DNA of 64,000 nucleotides from Pandoraea pneumonica (GTDB taxonomy: Bacteria; Pseudomonadota; Gammaproteobacteria; Burkholderiales; Burkholderiaceae), in assembly GCF_902459645.1 (NCBI RefSeq), contig NZ_CABPSK010000002.1:1-64000 (forward strand), read 5' to 3'. Positions 8,920 to 17,079 of the stretch are shown piece by piece. The notes below the pieces were generated by a model. The model was not told where the DNA came from, ran no database searches, and saw only the letters and a program-made list of their open reading frames with translations. A program made the position numbers and the translations under genes. Each line of letters starts with the position of its first letter. Positions within the stretch are counted from its first letter, which is position 1.

Positions 8920-10179
8920 TTACTGCACGGCCTTTGCCTTTCGCAACGCCGCAATCTCCGCGTCAGGCAATCCGAGATCGCGTAACACTTCATCGGAGTG
9001 TTGGCCGAACGCCGGTGCAGCGCGTGACGCGGGCACGTTGCAGGCACCGGCGTCCGGTCCGTTGCCAAACCGAATCGGCTCTCGAAAACCGCGATAGCCC
9101 AGATCGCCTTGTGCACCGGCGTACGTGTAGTGCTGCACCATCGCCTCGGCATCGACCTGCGGGTCGTCGAACATGTCTTCGACGCGACGGGCAGCTGCAC
9201 ACGGCACGGCATCGCCGAAAATCGCCTCCCAATCGCGCGCGCTGTGCGCCTGCAATGCGGCGTGCAATTGCGGCACGATCTCGTCGCGATGCTGCGCGCG
9301 CTTGCGCACGGAATCGTAGCGCTCGTCGGCCGCGAGTGCCGACATGCCCGTCTTCTCGCATAACGCCAGCCAGAAGTGCGGCGTGTTGGCCGAGATATAC
9401 AGATAGCCCTCGCGCGTAGGGTGAATGCCCGTGATGCCGCCCGAGCGCATATCGCGGCCGACATCGCGCGGTTCGTCATCTGCCCAGACCATACGGGCCG
9501 ACTGCATCGCCAGCGCGCTGCGCAGCAACGACACGCCCACGTATTGCCCCTGCCCCGTGCGTTCGCGTGCGAACAGTGCCGACGACACGCCCGCCGCGAC
9601 CAGCGACGCCGCATAGTAGTCGACGACCGAGCCGTACAAAATCTCGGGCGGCCCGTCGGCCTTGCCTTGCATGGCGCACATGCCCGTCATGGTTTGCAGC
9701 ACCTGATCGTAGCCCGCCTTGTCTTTGTTCGGCCCCGTGTCGCCGTAACCGGTCACGGCGCAGTAAATCAGGCGCGGATTCACCTCGCGCAGTTGTTCAT
9801 AGCCGATGCCAAGGCGCGCCGGTACATTCGGCCGGAAGTTATGAACGAGCACGTCGGCCGCTTCGACCAAGCGGCGCAGCACCGCGAGCGCCTCGGGTTG
9901 TTTGAGATCGAGCACGAGCCCGCGCTTGCCGCGATTGACGCCGAGAAACGCCCGGCTCTCCGCCGCGAGCGTCGACGGGTACTTGCGCAAGTTGTCGCCT
10001 GTGGGCGGTTCGATCTTGATGACTTCTGCGCCCTGATCGGCGAGTAGCGTGCAGCCGTAAGGACCGGCGATATACGCGCTCAGATCGAGCACGCGTACGC
10101 CGTCAAGCGGACCGGCGGCGGGGGCGGCAATGCCTGAACTTGCGGCAGGCGACAGCAGGGAATCTCGTTTCATGGTCAT
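8920..10179 (-). CDS. Family III acyl-CoA transferase (CaiB/BaiF type)
   Basis: The 419-residue protein shows the CaiB/BaiF fold: PLDGVRVLDLSAYIAGPYGCTLLADQGAEVIKIEPP near the N-terminus, VNRGKRGLVLDLK, NFRPNVPARLGI, and the catalytic aspartate in GSVVDYYAA (about Asp187), which carries the acyl anhydride intermediate. These enzymes move CoA from a donor such as succinyl-CoA to a carboxylic acid. The ATG at 10179 overlaps the stop of the lyase gene by one base (TGATG); GTG 10182 is an alternative. Next to a CitE-like lyase, the natural reading is activation of a 2-hydroxy acid (malate or citramalate type) before cleavage. Confidence 0.88.
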   Translation of the reverse strand: MTMKRDSLLSPAASSGIAAPAAGPLDGVRVLDLSAYIAGPYGCTLLADQGAEVIKIEPPTGDNLRKYPSTLAAESRAFLGVNRGKRGLVLDLKQPEALAVLRRLVEAADVLVHNFRPNVPARLGIGYEQLREVNPRLIYCAVTGYGDTGPNKDKAGYDQVLQTMTGMCAMQGKADGPPEILYGSVVDYYAASLVAAGVSSALFARERTGQGQYVGVSLLRSALAMQSARMVWADDEPRDVGRDMRSGGITGIHPTREGYLYISANTPHFWLALCEKTGMSALAADERYDSVRKRAQHRDEIVPQLHAALQAHSARDWEAIFGDAVPCAAARRVEDMFDDPQVDAEAMVQHYTYAGAQGDLGYRGFREPIRFGNGPDAGACNVPASRAAPAFGQHSDEVLRDLGLPDAEIAALRKAKAVQ

Positions 10180-11063
10180 CACGTAACAGCGTGTTCGTCG
10201 CGCAGCAGCCCCATGCGGCGGGCGTTTTCCACCAGCGTGCGGGCGCGCTCGACGAACGGCACATCGATCATCTTGCCGTCGACGACATAAGCGCCAACGC
10301 CGTCGCGGGCCGCGTTGCGCGCGGCATCGACCACACGCACGGCGTGGGCGATCTCTTCATCGGAAGGACGAAAGACGTCGTTGGCGAGGACGATCTGGCT
10401 GGGATGGATGCAACTCTTGCCGAGAAAGCCCATGGCGCGGGCGAGTTGTGCTTCGGCGCGAAAGCCTGCTTCGTCTTTGATATTGGCGAAGGCCGAGTCG
10501 TAGGCGAAGACACCGGCTTCCCCCGCAGCCATGCGCAGCGTGAACATCGCCTGCGCAATTGCCGCCGTCTCGCGACGCGCGATGCCCAGCGGCTCGAACA
10601 GATCGCCCAGCCCTAATTGCAGCCCGGCCACGCGCGGATGCGCCGACGCGAGTTCCGCCGCACGACGCAGCGCCTGCGGCGATTCGATATTGAGCAGCAG
10701 GCGCACCGGGGTCGCGACACCGTTGGCACGTTCGGCCTGCGCGATACGCTCGGCGGCGGCGTGCACGTCAGCGGCGCACTCGGGCTTCGGCAAGTTGATG
10801 AATGCGACGCCAGGCTGCACGACGGCGTCGATGTCGTCGGCAAAGTACGTCGAATCGAGCGGGTTCACGCGCACGATCAGTTGCTTGCTGAGGCTGCGAG
10901 TGTCGAGCGTGCGCAGCCAATCGCGGAGTGTGTTGCGCGCCTCAGGCTTGCGCTCGGGGGCTACGGAATCTTCCAGATCGAACGACAACGCATCGGCCGC
11001 ACTGGCGAGCGCCTTGGCGAAGAGCTCCGGCCGCGATGCGGGCACGAAGAGTTTGCTTCTCAT
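10179..11063 (-). CDS. HpcH/HpaI aldolase, CitE-like acyl-CoA lyase
   Basis: The 294-residue TIM-barrel protein belongs to the CitE group: RSKLFVPASRPELFAKAL at the N-terminus, FDLEDSV with the Mg-binding acidic residues, LIVRVNPL, LNIESPQAL with the conserved glutamate, LGLGDLF and GKSCIHPSQI. Without a citF/citD partner, such stand-alone CitE homologues are usually (S)-malyl-CoA, citramalyl-CoA or beta-methylmalyl-CoA lyases/thioesterases, giving acetyl-CoA plus glyoxylate or pyruvate. It is first in an operon with a CoA-transferase and a 2-hydroxycarboxylate transporter and divergent from a LysR gene. A GGAG sits before the ATG. The exact substrate is not decided by sequence. Confidence 0.87.
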   Translation of the reverse strand: MRSKLFVPASRPELFAKALASAADALSFDLEDSVAPERKPEARNTLRDWLRTLDTRSLSKQLIVRVNPLDSTYFADDIDAVVQPGVAFINLPKPECAADVHAAAERIAQAERANGVATPVRLLLNIESPQALRRAAELASAHPRVAGLQLGLGDLFEPLGIARRETAAIAQAMFTLRMAAGEAGVFAYDSAFANIKDEAGFRAEAQLARAMGFLGKSCIHPSQIVLANDVFRPSDEEIAHAVRVVDAARNAARDGVGAYVVDGKMIDVPFVERARTLVENARRMGLLRDEHAVT

Positions 11064-11120
11064 GTCTCCAGTCCTTGCTTGCTTGCTTTTCTGACTGGAA
11101 ATGAGTCTAAGTGCCGCTTT

Positions 11121-11143
11121 GGTTTAGATAAACTATCTAGACC
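11121..11143. promoter_or_regulatory. LysR-type operator between the lyase operon and its regulator
   Basis: TAGATA-AAC-TATCTA (11125-11139) is a perfect 6-3-6 dyad, extended outward by GGT and ACC. A further half-site-like TATCTTA follows at 11144-11150. It lies in the 109-bp gap between the divergent lyase and LysR genes, the usual place for a LysR recognition-plus-activation site pair. Confidence 0.6.
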
Positions 11144-11172
11144 TATCTTAAAAGCGTAGAAAATCTATCGTT

Positions 11173-12072
11173 ATGGATACCGCCTTTCTCGCCAACCTAT
11201 TACTCGTCGTCGATAGCGGCTCGATGGCCGAAGCCGCGCGTCGCATTGGCGTGACGCCTGCCGCCATCGCGCAACAAGTGCAAGCGCTGGAGCGCGAATT
11301 GGGGGTGCCGCTGCTGGTGCGCGCGGGGCGCACGGTGATTCCGACGGAAGCTGGGCACCGGGTGATTGAAAAAGCGCGGGCGCTGGTGCGCGACGCGGCA
11401 GAGCTCAAGGCCGTGGCTTTAACCGATGAGCCATCGGGCGAGTTGCGAATCGGCACGATTACAACGGCGCTGTTAAGTCTGCTGCCCGACGTGCTGGCGA
11501 ACTTCTCGAGCGAGTTTCCACAAGCGAAGGTGTTGATTCGCGCAGGCACGTCGATGGAGTTGTACGACACGCTGCAACGCGGCGATCTCGATGTGGCGAT
11601 CTGCCTGCATCCGCCGTTTGCGCTGCCCAAGGCCTATGAATGGCATCTGCTGCGCGAGGAGCCGATCGTCGTGCTCGCGCCAGAGCATCTGGCGCACGAA
11701 GCGCCCCATACGTTGCTGCGGCGTGAGCCGTTCATTCGCTATGACCGGTCGCTCGGCGGCGGCAAGCAGGCCGATCAGTATCTGCGTGCGGCGAAGATCG
11801 TGCCGAATGAGTTGTTCGAACTGAATTCGCTGATGGCCATCGCAATGATGGTGGATCGTCGACTCGGTGTGTCGCTGGTTCCCGATATCGTCTCGCCGCT
11901 CACGAGTGGCTTGAACGTCGTTCGTCTGCCACTGCCTGACCCGGTCGAGCGCCGCCGGTTCGGACTGCTGTGGCATCGGGCGTCGCCTCGCGCGCGGTTG
12001 ATCAAGGGGCTGTTGGCGAGTGCGACGCGGGCAGTCGCCCCGGCTTCGCAACCGCGCGGGCTCACGTCATGA
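11173..12072 (+). CDS. LysR-family regulator of the hydroxycarboxylate operon
   Basis: The 299-residue protein has an N-terminal winged HTH (residues 1-60; SMAEAARRIGVTPAAIAQQVQALERELGVPLLVR) and a periplasmic-binding-protein-like effector domain (about 90-290). It is transcribed away from the lyase/CoA-transferase/transporter operon across a 109-bp gap that holds a clear palindrome, so it most likely activates that operon in response to the imported acid or its CoA derivative. The last 11 bases overlap the 3' end of the convergent LysR gene. Confidence 0.88.
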   Translation: MDTAFLANLLLVVDSGSMAEAARRIGVTPAAIAQQVQALERELGVPLLVRAGRTVIPTEAGHRVIEKARALVRDAAELKAVALTDEPSGELRIGTITTALLSLLPDVLANFSSEFPQAKVLIRAGTSMELYDTLQRGDLDVAICLHPPFALPKAYEWHLLREEPIVVLAPEHLAHEAPHTLLRREPFIRYDRSLGGGKQADQYLRAAKIVPNELFELNSLMAIAMMVDRRLGVSLVPDIVSPLTSGLNVVRLPLPDPVERRRFGLLWHRASPRARLIKGLLASATRAVAPASQPRGLTS

Positions 12073-12961
12073 AACCCGGCAGCGATTCCGCAAGCGCATC
12101 GACCGCCACACGAACCTTGCGGGGTAAGTGCGGGGTTTGCAGCCAAAGGGCGTAGGCATCGTAGAGAAACGCCGGCGTTTCCGGCAGCAACTCGATGAGC
12201 GCCCCCTCACGGATGCGATCACGCACTAGCCAATAAGGCAGCCATGCAAGCCCCATCCCGAGCGCAGCGGCATCGGCGATGGCGGCGAGATCGTCCAAGC
12301 GCAGGCGATGCCCCGGCATGAACGCCTCGGGCGGCTGCCCTTCTCTCGGAAAAAGCCACGGACCGCCCCTGCCCGAGCGGCGGTAGAAGATGGCCTGATG
12401 CGCGCCAAGTTCGTCGACGCTGCGCGGCTGCCCATGCGCTTCAAGATACGTAGGCGACGCGCAGACGATCATGCGTTGGCGGGCCACACGCCGCGCAATC
12501 ACACCGGCCTTGTCTTCCGGCTCGCCCGTGCGAATGGCGATGTCGAAGTCACCTTCGGCCAAATCGACGAATCGATCGTTAAACGACAAATCCAACTCCA
12601 GCGCGGGGTATTGCTGGGCGAGGCGCAGCAGTATCGGTGCCGCGCAGTGCCTGCCGAAGTGCGCAGGCATGGTGACGCGCAGCTTGCCGCGCGGCTCCGC
12701 CAGATGATCGGCCGCAAGGGCGTCGGCCGCGTCCACTTCGGCAAGGACGATCTTGCAACGGTCGTAGTAAGCACTCCCAAAGTCGGTCAGGCTCTGACGG
12801 CGAGTGGTGCGGTTGAGTAACCGCACGCCCAGATGGGTTTCCAAAAACTGAACGTGCTTGCCGACCATCGGGCCGGAAAGTCCCAGCGCATCCGCCGCCG
12901 CCGCAAACGAGCCGAGATCCACCGCTTTCACGAACACCGCCATGCTGGCTAAGCGATCCAT
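12062..12961 (-). CDS. LysR-family regulator
   Basis: This 299-residue LysR protein has the HTH GSFAAAADALGLSGPMVGKHVQFLETHLGVRLLNR and a C-terminal effector domain of the CrgA/DmlR-like subgroup (FDIAIRTGEPEDKAGVIARRV, MIVCASPTYLEAHG). It is divergent from the MDR oxidoreductase gene, with a 104-bp gap holding a CCATTT-N9-AAATGG dyad. Control of that oxidoreductase and of its own gene is the natural inference. Confidence 0.87.
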   Translation of the reverse strand: MDRLASMAVFVKAVDLGSFAAAADALGLSGPMVGKHVQFLETHLGVRLLNRTTRRQSLTDFGSAYYDRCKIVLAEVDAADALAADHLAEPRGKLRVTMPAHFGRHCAAPILLRLAQQYPALELDLSFNDRFVDLAEGDFDIAIRTGEPEDKAGVIARRVARQRMIVCASPTYLEAHGQPRSVDELGAHQAIFYRRSGRGGPWLFPREGQPPEAFMPGHRLRLDDLAAIADAAALGMGLAWLPYWLVRDRIREGALIELLPETPAFLYDAYALWLQTPHLPRKVRVAVDALAESLPGFMT

Positions 12962-12999
12962 ATTGAAAACTCCGAGTTTCTACTGTTGTCGTTGATCGA

Positions 13000-13020
13000 C
13001 CATTTATCCACGAAAAATGG
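13000..13020. promoter_or_regulatory. Dyad in LysR/oxidoreductase intergenic region
   Basis: CCATTT (13000-13005) and AAATGG (13015-13020) form an inverted repeat with a 9-bp spacer, between two divergent genes of which one is a LysR regulator. It is a candidate LysR box. The T-N-A spacing is compatible, but no promoter boxes were confirmed. Confidence 0.45.
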
Positions 13021-13065
13021 ACCGCTACAGTGTATTCAACTCAACGAGTTTTGACTGGAGACGAT

Positions 13066-14055
13066 ATGGCACGCGTTGTTCGCTTTCATCAGCATGGGGG
13101 GCCTGAGGTCCTGCGCATCGAGCACGTCGAGGTGGCGCCGCCCGCTCGGGGCGAAGTGCAAATTCGCGTCAAGGCGCTGGGACTTAACCGGGCCGAAGCC
13201 TTGTTGCGGGCGGGATCGTATATCGAGACGCCAACCTTTCCGTCCGGCCTTGGACTGGAAGCGGCAGGCGTCGTCGAGGCGGTGGGGGAGGACGTCACGG
13301 ACTTTGCGCCGGGTGATGCGGTGAGTATCGTGCCGCCGCAGTCGATGGTGCGCTGGCCTGCGTATGGCGAGTTGGTCACGTTTCCCGCTGCGCTCGTGGT
13401 CAAGCATCCGCCGTCGCTGAGTTGGGAAGCGGCTGCCGCTGTCTGGATGCCCTACCTCACCGCCTACGGGGCGTTGATCGACATCGCCAAGCTCGGCCCG
13501 GGAGACTTCGTGGCCGTGACGGCCGCATCAAGCAGTGTTGGGCTGGCAGCCATTCAGATCGCCAATCGGGTTGGCGCGACGCCAATTGCCGTCACCCGCA
13601 CGTCGGCCAAGTCGGACGCCCTGCTTCGCGCCGGGGCCGCGCATGTCGTGGCGACCGCTGAGGAGGATCTTGCAAGCCGTTTGCAAGCGATCACGGGACA
13701 GGCGGGGGTGCGCGTGGTGCTGGACCCGATCGGCGGCCCGATCTTCGAGCCGCTGACGGCCGCCATGTCGCGCGGCGGCATCCTCATCGAATATGGCGGT
13801 CTGAGCCCGGCACCGACGCCGTTCCCGCTGTTCTCGGTACTGAGCAAGACGCTGACGCTGCGCGGTTACCTCGTCCACGAGATCACGGGCGATCCGGTAC
13901 GGCTGGCGGCCGCCAAGGCGTTCATTCTCGATGGACTGGCTAGCGGCGCGCTCGCGCCGGTCATCGCCAAGACCTTTGCCTTTGACGACATCGTCGAGGC
14001 GCACCGCTTTCTGGAATCGAACGAGCAATTCGGGAAGATTGTCGTGACGATCTGA
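13066..14055 (+). CDS. MDR-superfamily NADPH:quinone reductase-like oxidoreductase
   Basis: The 329-residue protein has a GroES-like N-terminal domain (HGGPEVLRIEHVEV, GLNRAEALLRAGSY, GLEAAGVVEAVGEDV) and a Rossmann fold (VTAASSSVGLAAIQIANRVGATPIAVTRT). The cysteine and histidine ligands of zinc alcohol dehydrogenases are not seen, so this is the zinc-less quinone reductase/enoyl reductase subgroup using NADPH. I chose ATG 13066 because GGAGA lies nine bases upstream. It is divergent from a LysR gene that probably regulates it. Substrate unknown; quinones or enones are usual. Confidence 0.85.
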   Translation: MARVVRFHQHGGPEVLRIEHVEVAPPARGEVQIRVKALGLNRAEALLRAGSYIETPTFPSGLGLEAAGVVEAVGEDVTDFAPGDAVSIVPPQSMVRWPAYGELVTFPAALVVKHPPSLSWEAAAAVWMPYLTAYGALIDIAKLGPGDFVAVTAASSSVGLAAIQIANRVGATPIAVTRTSAKSDALLRAGAAHVVATAEEDLASRLQAITGQAGVRVVLDPIGGPIFEPLTAAMSRGGILIEYGGLSPAPTPFPLFSVLSKTLTLRGYLVHEITGDPVRLAAAKAFILDGLASGALAPVIAKTFAFDDIVEAHRFLESNEQFGKIVVTI

Positions 14056-14117
14056 GCACTCGGGGGCACGTGTCGATGCCCCCACAATCACCTCCGCCAT
14101 CTCATGGAAAACATTTA

Positions 14118-14145
14118 TTGACCGACCGGCCGGTCGGTTTATAAT
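14118..14145 (+). promoter_or_regulatory. paa promoter with 18-bp palindromic operator
   Basis: TTGACC (14118-14123) and TATAAT (14140-14145) are 16 bp apart, a near-consensus sigma-70 promoter. The spacer and part of the -35 are filled by the perfect palindrome ACCGACCGG/CCGGTCGGT (14121-14138). A dimeric TetR-type repressor bound here would exclude RNA polymerase. ACCGACCGGTCGGT-type sites are typical for TetR regulators of phenylacetate genes, and a TetR gene lies downstream of the cluster. Confidence 0.85.
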
Positions 14146-14184
14146 GCGTTCCATATTCCCCACATGCCGCGGAGGCCTCCCTCT

Positions 14185-15192
14185 ATGTATACGCAAGCCA
14201 TCGATCTGGCCGGCAACAGCCCCAAGGGCGTGCGCGCCTTGAGCGAGACGGAGCAGCAGCAACAAGCCCGCTTCGACGCGCGCATGGCCGCCGATCAGAA
14301 GATCGAGCCGCAGGACTATATGCCCGCCGAGTATCGCAAGACGCTCGTGCGCCAGATTTCGCAGCACGCGCACTCGGAAGTCGTCGGCATGCTGCCCGAA
14401 GGCAACTGGATTTCGCGCGCGCCCAGCCTCAAGCGCAAAGCCATTCTGCTCGCCAAAGTGCAGGACGAAGCCGGTCACGGCCTCTATCTCTACTCGGCGG
14501 CTGAAACGCTCGGCACCTCGCGCGACCAAATGCTCGACGCACTGCACTCGGGCAAAGCCAAGTACTCCAGCATCTTCAACTACCCCACGCTCACGTGGGC
14601 CGACGTCGGTGTGATCGGCTGGCTCGTCGATGGCGCCGCCATCATGAATCAGGTGCCGCTGTGCCGCTGCTCGTACGGCCCGTATGCGCGCGCCATGATC
14701 CGCGTCTGTAAGGAAGAGTCGTTCCACCAGCGCCAAGGCTTCGACGCCCTGCTCGCGATGATGAACGGCACGCAGGCGCAACGCGACATGGTGCAGGAAG
14801 CCGTCAACCGCTGGTGGTGGCCGGTGCTGATGATGTTCGGTCCTAGCGACAAGGAATCCATCCACAGCGCGCAAACCATGAAGTGGGGCATCAAGCGTAT
14901 TTCGAACGACGACCTGCGTCAGAAGTTTGTCGACGCGGCGATCGAACAAGCCAAGGTGCTCGGCGTGACCTTCCCCGACCCGGACCTGAAGTGGAACGAA
15001 GCCCGCAAGGCCCACGACTACGGCGAGATCGACTGGTCGGAATTCTGGCGCGTGGTGAACGGCGAAGGCCCGTGCAACAAGGAACGCCTTGGCACGCGAG
15101 TCGCCGCTCACGAGAAAGGCGCCTGGGTTCGCGATGCGGCCCTCGCTCATGCCGCTAAGCAACGCCAGCGCGCGGAAAAACAAGCCGCCTAA
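14185..15192 (+). CDS. Phenylacetyl-CoA epoxidase subunit PaaA (catalytic, diiron)
   Basis: The 335-residue protein is the catalytic alpha subunit of the multicomponent phenylacetyl-CoA 1,2-epoxidase. Diiron ligands are visible in [13 protein letters not shown] (about 64-76), KVQDEAGHG (EXXH, about 91-99) and [11 protein letters not shown] (about 175-185). It adds one oxygen atom to the ring of phenylacetyl-CoA, the first ring-directed step of aerobic hybrid phenylacetate catabolism in the cytoplasm. ATG 14185 follows GGAGG at good spacing; an upstream ATG at 14164 lacks one. It is first in paaABCDE, behind the palindrome-bearing promoter. Confidence 0.96.
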   Translation: MYTQAIDLAGNSPKGVRALSETEQQQQARFDARMAADQKIEPQDYMPAEYRKTLVRQISQHAHSEVVGMLPEGNWISRAPSLKRKAILLAKVQDEAGHGLYLYSAAETLGTSRDQMLDALHSGKAKYSSIFNYPTLTWADVGVIGWLVDGAAIMNQVPLCRCSYGPYARAMIRVCKEESFHQRQGFDALLAMMNGTQAQRDMVQEAVNRWWWPVLMMFGPSDKESIHSAQTMKWGIKRISNDDLRQKFVDAAIEQAKVLGVTFPDPDLKWNEARKAHDYGEIDWSEFWRVVNGEGPCNKERLGTRVAAHEKGAWVRDAALAHAAKQRQRAEKQAA

Positions 15193-15260
15193 ATCAGCCG
15201 CCGAAGTCAGGCGAGCGGCAACCTCACAGACACGCGGGACGCCCCGCATCAGGATCGATC

Positions 15261-15557
15261 ATGACGCAAGCAACTAACAAGGAATGGCCCCTCTGGGAAG
15301 TGTTCGTGCGCAGCAAGATGGGCCTCGAACACAAGCACAGCGGCAGCCTGCACGCCGCCGACGCCGAGATGGCACTGCGCATGGCGCGCGACGTCTACAC
15401 GCGCCGCCAGGAAGGCGTGAGCATCTGGGTCGTGCCCTCGACCGCCATCACGGCGTCCGCGCCGGAAGACAAGGCCGAACTGTTCGACCCCGCCGCCGAC
15501 AAGATCTACCGCCATCCGACCTTCTATCAGTTGCCGGAAGAAGTGAACCACATGTAA
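15261..15557 (+). CDS. Phenylacetyl-CoA epoxidase subunit PaaB
   Basis: The 98-residue protein begins with EWPLWEVFVRSKMGLEHKHSGSLHAADAEMAL, the standard PaaB pattern. PaaB is a small structural subunit that bridges the PaaAC heterodimers in the epoxidase complex. It lies 68 bp after paaA, and an AGGA precedes the ATG. Length matches the family (about 95 residues). Confidence 0.95.
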   Translation: MTQATNKEWPLWEVFVRSKMGLEHKHSGSLHAADAEMALRMARDVYTRRQEGVSIWVVPSTAITASAPEDKAELFDPAADKIYRHPTFYQLPEEVNHM

Positions 15558-15606
15558 GTGGCTGCGCGCCGTCTGTCACGGCGCGCCCCGAGCGAGACAC
15601 CAGAAC

Positions 15607-16410
15607 ATGAAACCGACGCAGGAACACCTGTCCTATCTGCTGCGCCTTGCCGACAACGCGCTGATCCTCGGTCAGCGCAACGCGGAATGGTGCGGTCACG
15701 GCCCCGTGCTCGAAGAAGACATCGCGCTCACCAACCTGAGCCTCGATCTGATCGGCCAGGCGCGCATGCTCTATCAGCACGCCGCCAAGCTCGAAACCGA
15801 ACTCACCGGCATTACCAAGCAAGAAGACGACTACGCCTTCTGGCGCGACGAATTCGCGTTCCGTAACTGGACCCTCGTCGAACTGCCGCATTACGGCCCG
15901 ACCGCAGGCACCTCGGCCGCCGAGCGCGACTACGCCGTCACGATCGTGCGCAACTTCCTGTACTCGGCCCTGATGGTCGAAGTCTGGCAAGCCCTCGCGC
16001 TGTCGAGCGACGCAGAACTCGCCGCGATCGCCGCCAAGTCGGTCAAGGAAGCGCATTACCACCTGCATCACGCCCGCGATTGGCTGGTGCGCTTTGGCGA
16101 CGGCACCGAAGAGTCGCATCGCCGCGCCCAAGCCGCGCTCGACTACCTGATGCCGTACATGAACGAAGTCTTCAAGAGCGATGCGCTCGAAGACACGGTC
16201 GCTGCTGCTGGCACGGGCGTGACCATGGCCGGTCTGAAGGACGCATGGCAAGCCGTCGTGACCGACGCGCTCGACGAAGCCACGCTTAGCGCACCGGCTA
16301 CCGGCGCGTTCGAGAGCACGGGCAAACTCGGCCATCACTCCGAGCACATGAGCTATCTGCTCGGCGAGATGCAGGGCATCGCGCGTCAGCATCCCGGCGC
16401 AAGCTGGTAA
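15607..16410 (+). CDS. Phenylacetyl-CoA epoxidase subunit PaaC
   Basis: The 267-residue ferritin-like protein is the structural, non-catalytic partner of PaaA. Typical segments are YLLRLADNALILGQRNAEWCGHGPVLEEDIALTN near the N-terminus and KEAHYHLHHARDWLVRFGDGTEESHRR in the middle. PaaC stabilises the diiron subunit and forms the (PaaAC)2 core. Third gene of the paa operon, 49 bp after paaB. Confidence 0.95.
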   Translation: MKPTQEHLSYLLRLADNALILGQRNAEWCGHGPVLEEDIALTNLSLDLIGQARMLYQHAAKLETELTGITKQEDDYAFWRDEFAFRNWTLVELPHYGPTAGTSAAERDYAVTIVRNFLYSALMVEVWQALALSSDAELAAIAAKSVKEAHYHLHHARDWLVRFGDGTEESHRRAQAALDYLMPYMNEVFKSDALEDTVAAAGTGVTMAGLKDAWQAVVTDALDEATLSAPATGAFESTGKLGHHSEHMSYLLGEMQGIARQHPGASW

Positions 16411-16429
16411 GCCGACGACGAACGCCGCC

Positions 16430-17029
16430 ATGCACACGCCCATCGACACGATCATGAATCTGCCACTCACCCCGCCCGTCGCCCCCGACGTGCTCACGCC
16501 GGCTTCGGAAGCATCGCTGCCGCTCGCGTGGCAGACGCTCGAATCGGTTCCCGATCCCGAGATTCCGGTCGTGTCGATTCGTGAGCTCGGCATTCTGCGC
16601 GACGTACGTGTGGTGCAGAACGCGAGTGGCGAAGTGTCGTTCGAGATCGTGATTACGCCGACGTACTCGGGGTGTCCGGCCATGCAGCAAATTGCCGAAG
16701 ACATCGACGCCGCGATGACGCGTGCCGGCCTCGGCCCGTGGCATATCACCACCGTGCTGGCGCCTGCGTGGACCACGGACTGGATCAGCCCGGAAGCCCG
16801 CGAGAAACTGCGCGGCTACGGCATTGCGCCGCCCACGGGCGCGCATGCGGTGGCCGCCGATGCGCCGCGCAAGATTACGTTTTACGGCCGCCCGAAAGAC
16901 GGCGTGACCTGTCCGCACTGCGGCTCGACCGACACAGAAGTGGTATCGGCCTTCGGTTCGACCGCCTGCAAAGCGCACTACCGTTGCCGCACGTGCCGCG
17001 AGCCGTTCGACTACTTCAAGCCCTATTGA
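16430..17029 (+). CDS. PaaD, Fe-S/diiron maturation protein of the epoxidase
   Basis: The 199-residue protein has a MIP18/DUF59 domain (LESVPDPEIPVVSIRELGILRDV, PTYSGCPAMQQI) and a C-terminal zinc ribbon of four cysteines (CPHCGS and CRTC, about residues 160-190). PaaD-type proteins are needed for active epoxidase, presumably for cluster or diiron assembly. It starts 20 bp after paaC. The ATG at 16430 has a poor ribosome site, and ATG 16454 is a possible alternative. Confidence 0.92.
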   Translation: MHTPIDTIMNLPLTPPVAPDVLTPASEASLPLAWQTLESVPDPEIPVVSIRELGILRDVRVVQNASGEVSFEIVITPTYSGCPAMQQIAEDIDAAMTRAGLGPWHITTVLAPAWTTDWISPEAREKLRGYGIAPPTGAHAVAADAPRKITFYGRPKDGVTCPHCGSTDTEVVSAFGSTACKAHYRCRTCREPFDYFKPY

Positions 17030-17079
17030 TTGATCCGATTGATCCCGTCCGGCGGGTGCCGGCGGCAAGGAAGCCCACG

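Noticed and set aside
13528-15249. 573-codon minus-strand open frame opposite the oxidoreductase and paaA
   Set aside because: It is antisense to two clearly coding genes, has no family resemblance and is typical of high-GC shadow frames.
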